From an uncultured Eubacteriales bacterium (lineage in GTDB: Bacteria; Bacillota_A; Clostridia; Peptostreptococcales; Anaerovoracaceae), in NCBI GenBank assembly GCA_902790885.1, contig CADATR010000128.1, positions 1 to 6,375 on the forward strand: DNA of 6,375 bases, in the 5' to 3' direction. Positions 1-5,076 of this stretch are shown piece by piece. Below the pieces are notes generated by a model that was given only the letters and a program-made list of their open reading frames with translations, searched no databases and was not told where the DNA came from. Each line of letters opens with the position of its first letter. The first letter of the stretch is position 1. The translations under genes and the position numbers were made by a program.

Positions 1-107
1 CCTGCGGACAGCACAAGTCCGACGTCCGCGAGGCTTTGCGCTGTCGCGTCGTTCCAGTTATCCCACAGTAATCTCTCTTCAACATCTGAAATCAACAGTA
101 TCTTCAT
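1..107 (-). CDS. Metallophosphoesterase family protein, N-terminus only (runs off the left edge)
   Basis: Only the first 35 codons are in the window. They read MKILLISDVEERLLWDNWND and then a stretch ending in DVGLVLSA just before the edge. The pattern of a short beta strand (KILLISD), a short loop, and a second hydrophobic strand (VGLVLSAG) expected to continue into a GD motif is the usual opening of calcineurin-like metallophosphoesterases. The first Asp (D8) would be the metal ligand. The common DxH motif is D-V-E here, so the His is absent, as I recall for a clostridial subgroup that starts in a similar way. The ATG at 107-105 is in the same frame as the upstream BMP gene and lies 24 bases after its TAG, so co-transcription and perhaps coupled translation are likely. 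No clear ribosome binding site precedes it. The substrate is unknown, and the family call rests on the N-terminus only. Confidence 0.6.
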   Translation of the reverse strand, partial: MKILLISDVEERLLWDNWNDATAQSLADVGLVLSA

Positions 108-131
108 GATGCCATGCCGCCGCGCCGTCTT

Positions 132-2207
132 CTATCTGGCTCCGGTCTTAGATTTCATTACTCCGCTGTATTTTACGGTCGCCTTGGCCTCATCGACCAG
201 CGCGTCTATCTTCGGTATCTCGCCGATAATGTTCTCGTTCAGCCAGTCCATCGTGATAACGTCCATGCTGGTAAGAGGCGCATCACCTTCGCGCCTTACG
301 ATCCCATCCTGGCTCCGGAGTTCTCCGTCGAACGGGTTGATGTTTCCGTTTATGATGTCGCGCCTGAGTATCTCAACAAGCCGGCGTGTGTACGGCGATA
401 GGTTATCCGAAAGCTCTACGTCAACTACTCCCGAGATCATTCCCCACCAGTAATTCGTGGCCCTGTCCTCTTTGTCTACAACGCTGGAGCTGTATGTGCC
501 GTCTATGATTGTCCTGACGATCGTCTCATAGAGCCTGCCCCATTTGTAGACAGGAGTCGCGAGGTTGGTGATGCGGCACATGCCCGACAGGTCGTTACCC
601 TGCCCCGGCTCGCACCTTTCGACGTAGCAGACTCCGTAGGCGGCGCTTCCGTCAGTGTTGTGAGGCGAGCTTACCGCAGACATCACGTGGATACCGTCGT
701 TTACCATGTTCCACCACCAGTTTGCGTCCTGTTTGGCGGACCAGTCAAGAATGATGCTGACTTCAGGGTCAGCCATCGCAGCCCCTATAGCGAACGCGTT
801 GATGCTGGCCACCGTGCCGTAGACAGGCATGCCCGAGCAGTATCCTATGCGGTGGGAGCCGTCTGCAGCCGCGGCTGAGCCCGCAACGATCCCCGCCAGG
901 AATTTCGCCTCGTACAGCTTCGCATAGTAAGTGCGGACAGCGTGGCGTGCCAGGTTGACGGAGCAGTTGAGGAATTTTACGCCGCTGTATTTGATCGCCG
1001 CGCGGAGGGTGTCGTCCATCTGCCTTACCGACGGCGTGAACACCACATCGGCGCCCCATGTGACTGCGGCTTGTACCGCCTCATCGAACGCAGCAAAGCG
1101 GCTGTCGGAAGCACCAGCAGCTCCGGCGGCTGCGCCTGCCTGCCCGTCGACTACCAGCGCCCGGGTCCTGACCATGCCGTCGTATGTCTGCTCAAGATAC
1201 CTGCGCCCCTCTTCATGGTCGGAAAACCAGTTGGACGCTTCAGGCATTTTATCGTATATGAAAGCGGCTTTCAGCGGGTTCTTTTTAGAGTATGACACAG
1301 CCGGGATCACCTTGCTCAGGAGCGAGTCCGGCCCGGTCACGAGCTTCTCGGCCTTTGTGATCAGGCCGCCGGCGTTGACCGCTTCGTCTGAGGATTCCAT
1401 CAGGGACACGTTGTCCTTGTTGTGCGCCGTGCGGAGCTCCCCTTTTATTTTCTTCAGCCTTTTTTCGACTTCCTTGTCGGGCTGCCCGGTAAGCGCATCG
1501 CCCGTAAAGATCCGCAGGTATACCAGGAAGGCATCGCCCAGGGCCATGCCCGGTATCTCGCTGTTGAGCGTCTTCACCACCTTGCAGAATCTCCAGTACG
1601 CGGACTTCAGCTCTCTCACGAGCTCCTCCGGCCAGACTTCAGCATCCGGGCCTATGCTTCTGCCGAGAAGCTCGGCGATCTCCGCGTAGGCGCCCGGCTC
1701 CTCGCACACGATATCATAGACCGGCGCGACTCTGTAGAAGTCCAGGAATTCCTTATAGACCGGATTCTCTGCCAGCACTTCAGGCGCCGGCATGATGCGG
1801 GTAACATCGGCCGTGATTGACGGCATCTCAAGAAAGCGGCTCACCGATACGCGTTTGTTGCCCTCCTGCACGTAAAACCTGTGCAGGTACTCGTAGACCT
1901 TTATAGGGCTGTTGAATCCTTCGCTGAGCTGCGCCTGATACAGATTGCTCCACTTCGCAGCAAACTCCGTATCGACATCGAGCAGAGGCATGAAGCCCGG
2001 CGCGAACGAATTCTGCCTGGCGCGTGTCTTTGTGCCGGCGATCAGCTCAATCGGGATCTCCTCCAGTCCGATGTGCCTCTGGTTGAGCGTGCTGTTCTCA
2101 GGGCATACGTCATCAAACGAAGTCAGGTACGGATACTCCCCCGCCGCAAGCCTTGCCTTATATTCTTTTTCACCGGCCTTCAGAGCCTTTATATATTCAT
2201 CGATCAT
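132..2207 (-). CDS. BMP/PnrA-family ligand-binding protein with ParB-like N-terminal region, no signal peptide
   Basis: The 691-residue protein has two parts. Residues about 312-680 resemble the basic membrane protein (BMP/PnrA/TmpC) fold of purine-nucleoside-binding receptors. It starts with KAAFIYDKMPEASNWFSDH and EGRRYLEQTYDG, continues with a GADVVFTPS strand, then YEAKFLAGIVAG, RIGYCSGMPVYGTVASINAF and the WSAKQDANWWWNMVNDGIHV region. Residues about 100-138 (PIKVYEYLHRFYVQEGNKRV followed by SVSRFLEM) resemble a ParB/sulfiredoxin-type strand-helix with an EGNKR turn. Typical BMP receptors are roughly 350-residue lipoproteins. This one is twice as long and has a charged N-terminus (MIDEYIKALKAGEKEYKARL) with no signal peptide, lipobox Cys or membrane segment, so it should be cytoplasmic. 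An Ala/Gly-rich linker lies at residues 355-367. AAAGGAGA lies 12 bases before the ATG. No transporter ATPase or permease is in view. The BMP fold is fairly certain; the ligand and role are not. Confidence 0.85.
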   Translation of the reverse strand: MIDEYIKALKAGEKEYKARLAAGEYPYLTSFDDVCPENSTLNQRHIGLEEIPIELIAGTKTRARQNSFAPGFMPLLDVDTEFAAKWSNLYQAQLSEGFNSPIKVYEYLHRFYVQEGNKRVSVSRFLEMPSITADVTRIMPAPEVLAENPVYKEFLDFYRVAPVYDIVCEEPGAYAEIAELLGRSIGPDAEVWPEELVRELKSAYWRFCKVVKTLNSEIPGMALGDAFLVYLRIFTGDALTGQPDKEVEKRLKKIKGELRTAHNKDNVSLMESSDEAVNAGGLITKAEKLVTGPDSLLSKVIPAVSYSKKNPLKAAFIYDKMPEASNWFSDHEEGRRYLEQTYDGMVRTRALVVDGQAGAAAGAAGASDSRFAAFDEAVQAAVTWGADVVFTPSVRQMDDTLRAAIKYSGVKFLNCSVNLARHAVRTYYAKLYEAKFLAGIVAGSAAAADGSHRIGYCSGMPVYGTVASINAFAIGAAMADPEVSIILDWSAKQDANWWWNMVNDGIHVMSAVSSPHNTDGSAAYGVCYVERCEPGQGNDLSGMCRITNLATPVYKWGRLYETIVRTIIDGTYSSSVVDKEDRATNYWWGMISGVVDVELSDNLSPYTRRLVEILRRDIINGNINPFDGELRSQDGIVRREGDAPLTSMDVITMDWLNENIIGEIPKIDALVDEAKATVKYSGVMKSKTGAR

Positions 2208-2251
2208 ATAAAAAACGATCTCCTTTTCAGCTTTAGTTGTGCCATAACTGC

Positions 2252-2276
2252 GGGCGCTGTCACTGTCTGAGCGCCC
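2252..2276 (-). other. GC-rich hairpin in the leader of the BMP gene
   Basis: GGGCGCT (2252-2258) and AGCGCCC (2270-2276) are perfect complements around an 11-base loop. With one bulge the stem gains two more GC pairs at its base. It lies inside the predicted leader, about 45 bases before the start codon. No T-run follows on either strand, so it is not a standard terminator. It may stabilise the transcript, affect translation or form part of a leader switch. Only the pairing is seen. Confidence 0.4.
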
Positions 2277-2299
2277 CGCCCTCCTTTATGGTGCTCCAT

Positions 2300-2328
2300 A
2301 TTTTACAGTCATAACCATGTCACTTCAA
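2300..2328 (-). promoter_or_regulatory. Sigma-A-like promoter for the BMP gene
   Basis: Read on the minus strand, TTGAAG (2328-2323) is followed after exactly 17 bases by TAAAAT (2305-2300). The first matches the -35 consensus at 4 of 6 positions and the second matches the -10 consensus at 5 of 6. Transcription would start near 2293 and give a leader of about 85 bases before the ATG at 2207. This is the best spaced promoter-like pair I found in the divergent region. Activity is inferred. Confidence 0.6.
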
Positions 2329-2355
2329 GCATTTTTTTAAGCCTTTGCGCACACC

Positions 2356-2388
2356 TTTTTCCGACATTTTTTGCACTATTTTCGACAT
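2356..2388. promoter_or_regulatory. Two direct copies of TTTTC(C)GACAT upstream of the BMP promoter
   Basis: TTTTTCCGACAT (2356-2367) and ATTTTCGACAT (2378-2388) share the core CGACAT at 2362 and 2383, 21 bases apart, which is two turns of the helix. A GCAC tetramer precedes each core (2350 and 2373). The pair lies roughly 70 and 90 bases upstream of the predicted BMP transcription start, a normal position for an activator. No regulator is recognised, so binding is inference. Confidence 0.3.
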
Positions 2389-2415
2389 AAAACTCACGGT
2401 GCCTGTTCGAAACAT

Positions 2416-2479
2416 GGCCGCAGCCCCTGCCTTTGCTGGCCAAATCCTGTTCTTTTCTGAAGTTTGACCGGCTGCGGCC
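2416..2479. repeat. 10-base perfect inverted repeat, GGCCGCAGCC / GGCTGCGGCC
   Basis: GGCCGCAGCC (2416-2425) and GGCTGCGGCC (2470-2479) are exact reverse complements with 44 bases between them. The interior also has a small GGCC core next to CAAA and a TTTG run, so a larger folded structure is possible. No T-run follows on either strand. It may be the end structure of a small dispersed element or a structured RNA; its copy number in the genome cannot be seen here. Confidence 0.5.
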
Positions 2480-2541
2480 GTTTGGATTACTGTAAGCGCA
2501 CAGCACAACTCTATTTAAATAGTTGGCTTTATCCCCCAGCA

Positions 2542-2574
2542 GGCAGCCCGCCCTCATGCGCAGACCGGGCTGCC
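2542..2574. repeat. 9-base perfect inverted repeat, GGCAGCCCG / CGGGCTGCC
   Basis: GGCAGCCCG (2542-2550) and CGGGCTGCC (2566-2574) are exact reverse complements around a 15-base loop. A second small hairpin, CCATTC-CCA-GAATGG (2573-2587), overlaps its right arm and is followed by four T, which is too weak for a confident terminator. The right arm overlaps the first unit of the tandem repeat that follows. Confidence 0.45.
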
Positions 2575-2709
2575 ATTCCCAGAATGGTTTTACAACGCAC
2601 AGACCATGCTGTTACCTCAGGATGATTTTGAAGCGCAGGCCAAGTTGTTATCTCAGAGGGATCTTACAGGCGCAGGCACAGCTGTCATTCCTCATAGTAC
2701 GGTCTTCGG
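2558..2709 (+). repeat. Degenerate tandem repeat, period about 37 bases, four units
   Basis: Units can be aligned from CAG(A/G)C at 2561, 2600, 2636 and 2673, spacings of 39, 36 and 37. After the CAG(A/G)C core each has a (C/T)TG(T/C) step, then a CC/TCTCA(G)-like step, then GG(T/A)T-T-rich sequence. By eye the second and third units agree at 24 of 34 ungapped positions. A further CAGGCAGC at 2747, exactly 74 bases after the fourth, may be the remains of another unit. In one reading frame each unit encodes a 12-13-residue repeat (AQTMLLPQDDFE, AQAKLLSQRDLT). All units resemble each other along their whole length, so these are not CRISPR repeats with spacers. Confidence 0.55.
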
Positions 2710-2821
2710 ATCGTCGCATATGCGGGAGTCAGGGCACCTGCTGCGGCAGGCAGCAGTTCCTGCTGATTCTGCTAAACAATTGTTACTTATCGAAATTACA
2801 AAAAGTGAGGCTCCATCATGA
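2606..2821 (+). CDS. Possible small ORF (71 aa) overlapping the next gene by ATGA
   Basis: This frame reads MLLPQDDFEAQAKLLSQRDL and ends SEAPS with its TGA inside the ATGA that starts the following gene, the arrangement used for translational coupling. Much of its N-terminal part is the translated tandem repeat, and the frame is open back to 2519 without a good alternative start. No ribosome binding site precedes the ATG at 2606, I recognise no domain, and the downstream gene has its own GAGG. It is more likely a chance frame through a repeat than a real gene, but the exact stop-start overlap keeps it worth listing. Confidence 0.2.
   Translation: MLLPQDDFEAQAKLLSQRDLTGAGTAVIPHSTVFGSSHMRESGHLLRQAAVPADSAKQLLLIEITKSEAPS
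2738..2765 (+). other. Two mutually exclusive hairpins before the nuclease-like gene
   Basis: CTGCTGC (2738-2744) can pair with GCAGCAG (2750-2756) around a 5-base loop. The same CAGCAG (2751-2756) can instead pair with CTGCTG (2760-2765) around a 3-base loop. Only one can form at a time. The spot is about 50 bases before the start codon at 2818. No T-run follows. A switch role is speculation; the pairing is what is seen. Confidence 0.35.
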
Positions 2822-3666
2822 ATGAATACATTCGCTCCACCCTCAACTCATACCGCAGCGAGCTTCGGACACGGTGTCTGAATGAACAGCACCGGCTGGA
2901 TCAGCTCCCGGGCTATGAGACAAAACAGCTTAAAATTACGCAGACCAAGAATAATGTCAATTACTATGCGGTCTATATTCCGGAGACAGGAACGTATAAA
3001 TATATTGGCTCGGATAAACACTCAGAGGTGAATAAGATCAAGGAGGCCCGCTACCTGTCATTATCAACAAAGAAGCTGATGCGCGAAATCTCAGTTGTGG
3101 AAAAATTTATAAACAGCAGCATCGCAGTTACATACGATGATATCAATGCGGCGCTTCCCAAAATGTACCGAAATGCTGCAATAGGGCTCGGCTCATTCGC
3201 TTCAGAAACTGCTGAGAAATGGAAGGAAAGCGTGGAGAACTATAAAGCTTCATTTCCACCTTACAAACCTGAGGACCTGATACATCCGACGCATGACAGG
3301 ACTATGGTGCGCTCAAAATCTGAGGCCGATATATATAACTATCTCCTGGAAATGGGCGTCACTTTTGTGTATGAGTGCCCGCTTCGTATCACTTTCAACG
3401 GCAAGCGCTCTCTTTTGCTTCCGGATTTCACAATACTGTCCGAAAGAGATTATAAAACCGTCATCTTTATAGAGCACCAGGGCATGATGAGCTCTCCCTC
3501 ATATAGAGATAAATTCAACGAATCGGTTTATAAGTACTGGCTCAATAATTACATTCCGGAAAGGGACGTTTTCTTCACTTTTGATTCTCCTAATGGAGGA
3601 TTTGATGACCGTCCTATCAAAGATATCATTTTCCGGCGAGTCAGATATGAAGGGATTCAGCAATAA
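2818..3666 (+). CDS. Hypothetical protein with PD-(D/E)XK nuclease-like C-terminal half
   Basis: The protein has 282 residues, and the ATG at 2818 follows GTGAGG by 7 bases. The N-terminal 150 residues are mostly charged helix, with a small KNNVNYYAVYIPETGTYKYI segment (44-63) that looks like a beta hairpin. Residues 165-250 follow the order of PD-(D/E)XK nuclease-like proteins: RSKSEADIYNYL with E169, YECPLRI (185-191), LLPDFTIL with D203, then FIEHQGMM with E219 and Q221, then a helix with the pattern SYRDKFNESVYKYWLNNYIP. Where classic enzymes have E-x-K, this has E-H-Q, a known type of variation in the superfamily. Similar C-terminal domains (EHxGMM after PDF) are frequent in uncharacterised clostridial proteins. 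No methylase or specificity partner is in view, so a restriction role is not supported. Codons are more AT-rich than in the BMP gene. The fold call is moderate; nuclease activity is inference. Confidence 0.7.
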   Translation: MNEYIRSTLNSYRSELRTRCLNEQHRLDQLPGYETKQLKITQTKNNVNYYAVYIPETGTYKYIGSDKHSEVNKIKEARYLSLSTKKLMREISVVEKFINSSIAVTYDDINAALPKMYRNAAIGLGSFASETAEKWKESVENYKASFPPYKPEDLIHPTHDRTMVRSKSEADIYNYLLEMGVTFVYECPLRITFNGKRSLLLPDFTILSERDYKTVIFIEHQGMMSSPSYRDKFNESVYKYWLNNYIPERDVFFTFDSPNGGFDDRPIKDIIFRRVRYEGIQQ

Positions 3667-3767
3667 TTGTGTAGTAAATCCCGCTATTCTGAACAGCACC
3701 ACAATTAGGTGAGTCGCCAAAGCCTTTAGTTGTTGTCGTACAAAGAAAGGTCGCAATAACTACACAA
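3667..3767. repeat. 9-base perfect inverted repeat TTGTGTAGT / ACTACACAA spanning 101 bases
   Basis: TTGTGTAGT (3667-3675) begins directly after the nuclease-like stop codon, and its exact reverse complement ACTACACAA lies at 3759-3767. The right arm carries the same TACACAAC half-site that recurs in the 52-base repeats downstream, so the left arm is an outward-facing copy of it. A second pairing, TAATTGTG (3664-3671) with CACAATTA (3700-3707), overlaps the stop codon but has a 28-base loop and no T-run. The 101-base unit could be a tiny element with terminal repeats or simply an outlying pair of binding sites. Confidence 0.4.
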
Positions 3768-3800
3768 CGCAGGCCTGCTAAACTGCGTAATTGTTATTGC
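3753..3800. other. Two-stage hairpin with GC palindrome at its tip
   Basis: GCAATAAC (3753-3760) pairs with GTTATTGC (3793-3800), and inside it ACGCAG (3767-3772) pairs with CTGCGT (3783-3788). This gives stems of 8 and 6 base pairs separated by an internal loop (6 and 4 bases) and closed by a 10-base loop. The tip also contains a perfect 10-base palindrome, GCAGGCCTGC (3769-3778), which could form a competing structure. No T-run follows, so it is not a standard terminator. The shape recalls folded recombination or replication sites, but the arms do not match integron attC core boxes. Confidence 0.5.
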
Positions 3801-3824
3801 AGGTAACACGATTCAGTCAATAAA

Positions 3825-4052
3825 TACACAATCCGACGTGCTTTCGTTATGTGAATTAAGCATATTTCGATTCATTTTACACAACCGAAAATATTTCGTT
3901 ATGTATGTTAGGCAATTTTTGATCAGTTCTACACAACTGAAAAAAACCGTTATGTATATCAAGCGTAATATGACCTATTTTACATAACTGAAAACTTAAG
4001 CCTCTGGCGTCATTATCTTAGTTTCACTAATACAAGGAAACAGTACACAACC
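3825..4052. repeat. Array of 51-53-base repeats with facing TACACAAC / GTTATGTA half-sites
   Basis: TACACAA starts at 3825, TACACAACC at 3878, TACACAACTG at 3930 and TACATAACTG at 3981, giving spacings of 53, 52 and 51, close to five helical turns. A weaker copy is at 4031 and a clear TACACAACC at 4044. In the first three units the reverse half-site TTATGT(A/G) follows at 3847, 3899 and 3950, and the unit then continues with a TTA-GC-like step and a T-rich end. Copies two and three are therefore hyphenated inverted repeats: TACACAAC, an A/T-rich spacer, then CGTTATGTA. The block fills most of the 419-base gap before the DUF5688 gene and ends about 35 bases before its start. It is best read as an operator or iteron-like protein-binding array; nothing in view identifies the binding protein. 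Confidence 0.65.
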
Positions 4053-4085
4053 TATTTTTGACAGATCAAAGGAAAGGAGATAGAT

Positions 4086-5024
4086 ATGTTGGATCTAATG
4101 GGTTTTAAGCAGGAGTTTATTTCAGACTGCCGCAACACTCTGTGTGAATCCGGCCCCTTCGATATGATGATCGAGGAGCGGAAGGTCAATAAGGCTCAGA
4201 GAGGAGTTCTGAACGGCCTCTTGTTCAGAAAGGAAGGCTCTCTTTGCGCCCCGACTTTCTATGTGGAGGATTTTTATAAAGCGTATAAGGAAGGAACTCC
4301 TATTTCTGACCTCTCCCATGAGGTCGTGGAGGCTGCGGTCCGCAGCATGGGGATGGCGGACGAGATGGCAAAGGGATCGCTTGATATTATCTACGATACC
4401 GCTAATCTGAGAGTGCGGCTTCTGAATAAAGGGCGCAACAGGGAATATCTGAAGGGGATCCCTCACAGGGAGCTGGGCTGCGGGTTCGTGTTTATCGCTG
4501 AGGCAGGCCATGGAGAATACGGCGCAGTCATTACGAATGCCCTGCTCAAGGATTTCAAAGTGACAGCAGATGAACTTTTTGACATGGCTATTAAAAACAC
4601 TGCCGAACAATTCCCGGCTGTGCTGCAGGATCTTGCCGAATCGGCCACCCGCTATCCTACAGGCTGCGTCAATCTTCTTGACAGCAAGTGCGGAAGAGCG
4701 CCGGCCGATACCGGGCCTGCGTATGTGCTTACCAACTCCAGATTTTTCTGGGGCGCCGGCGCTCTGTTTTATCCGGGCGTCATAGACCGTCTCCGGGAGC
4801 TGCTTGATGGTGATTTTTATGTGCTGCCCTCTTCTGTTCATGAGCTCATCCTGATCGCGGCCGATGACCAGGATCCGAAGCAGCTGGCAGATCTGGTGAG
4901 GTCAGCAAACCGCTCTGTCGTGGAAGAGCGCGACATACTGGCTGATGATCTGTATATCTGTGAGGCTGGCATAATGAAAAGAGTAAGCTATGGAGGCATG
5001 GTGCCGGGCGGGATGCCGTGTTAG
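4086..5024 (+). CDS. DUF5688 family protein
   Basis: This 312-residue protein has features I recognise as DUF5688, an uncharacterised family common in Lachnospiraceae and relatives: LRVRLLNKGRNREYLKGIPH (108-127), AYVLTN (212-217), GALFYPGVIDRL (225-236), FYVLPSSVHELILI (244-257), and a C-terminal helix-strand LADLVRSANRSVVEERDILA (267-286) followed by DDLYICE. Length is usual for the family. It has no signal peptide or membrane segment and should be cytoplasmic. The ATG at 4086 is set by AAAGGAGA ending 5 bases before it, a strong ribosome binding site. A 419-base non-coding block with the repeat array lies upstream, so it probably has its own regulated promoter, although I could not place one with confidence. 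The C-terminus ends in a short Gly/Met-rich tail (GGMVPGGMPC). A group II intron lies head-on about 50 bases downstream, and no terminator is seen between them. No function is known to me. Confidence 0.85.
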   Translation: MLDLMGFKQEFISDCRNTLCESGPFDMMIEERKVNKAQRGVLNGLLFRKEGSLCAPTFYVEDFYKAYKEGTPISDLSHEVVEAAVRSMGMADEMAKGSLDIIYDTANLRVRLLNKGRNREYLKGIPHRELGCGFVFIAEAGHGEYGAVITNALLKDFKVTADELFDMAIKNTAEQFPAVLQDLAESATRYPTGCVNLLDSKCGRAPADTGPAYVLTNSRFFWGAGALFYPGVIDRLRELLDGDFYVLPSSVHELILIAADDQDPKQLADLVRSANRSVVEERDILADDLYICEAGIMKRVSYGGMVPGGMPC

Positions 5025-5038
5025 AGCTGATGCGCGGA

Positions 5039-5052
5039 GGCACGATGGTGCC
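5039..5052. other. Small hairpin between the DUF5688 stop and the intron end
   Basis: GGCAC (5039-5043) and GTGCC (5048-5052) pair perfectly around a 4-base loop, inside a GC-rich stretch that can add a few more pairs (GCGC at 5032 with GCGC near 5062). No T-run follows on the plus strand, so it is at best a weak terminator for DUF5688. The intron's 3' exon, read on the minus strand, contains this stem. Confidence 0.3.
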
Positions 5053-5076
5053 AAAGCCGGCGCGCAGTGCAGAATC

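Larger units (their letters stand above)
2208..2817. other. 610-base divergent intergenic region with several repeats
   Basis: This gap lies between the minus-strand BMP gene and the plus-strand nuclease-like gene. From left to right it holds the BMP leader hairpin, the BMP promoter, two spaced copies of a CGACAT motif, a 10-base perfect inverted repeat (2416-2479), a 9-base perfect inverted repeat (2542-2574), a degenerate tandem repeat of about 37 bases, and overlapping CTGCTG/CAGCAG hairpins just before the next gene. Open frames inside it are short and lack good start signals. The sequence composition is patchwork, and it could be an assembly of small mobile or decayed repeats. Confidence 0.6.

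Noticed and set aside
931..1689. Plus-strand frame of 252 codons across the BMP gene
   Set aside because: It is the antisense shadow of a GC-rich coding frame: low-complexity Ser/Ala/Pro translation and no ribosome binding site.
2309..2557. Overlapping minus-strand frames of 82 and 62 codons in the divergent region
   Set aside because: There are no ribosome binding sites, the translations are rich in Lys/Arg/Cys without a domain, and they run through the inverted repeat and the predicted promoter. The DNA may be a repeat, but a protein is unsupported.
2573..2591. CCATTC/GAATGG hairpin followed by TTTT as a terminator
   Set aside because: The stem is short and AT-balanced, the T-run has only four bases, and no plus-strand gene lies upstream.
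3664..3707. TAATTGTG/CACAATTA stem as terminator of the nuclease-like gene
   Set aside because: It has eight weak pairs, a 28-base loop and no T-run.
3753..3988. Integron attC site or integron-like array
   Set aside because: The GTTATGT and ACACAAC boxes do not fit GTTRRRY/RYYYAAC, the repeats contain no cassettes, and no integrase is in view.
3825..4052. CRISPR array
   Set aside because: The whole unit is similar from copy to copy, so there are no constant repeats with unique spacers, and no cas gene is present.
4058..4086. TTGACA (4058) and TAGATA (4081) with a 17-base spacer, an apparent strong promoter
   Set aside because: Its start point would fall near 4093, inside the DUF5688 gene and past its strong ribosome binding site, so it cannot serve the ATG at 4086. 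It probably arises by chance from the ribosome-site sequence.
4122..4841. Long minus-strand frame (239 codons) inside DUF5688
   Set aside because: It is antisense to a well-recognised family protein, its translation shows no domain, and it has no start signals.
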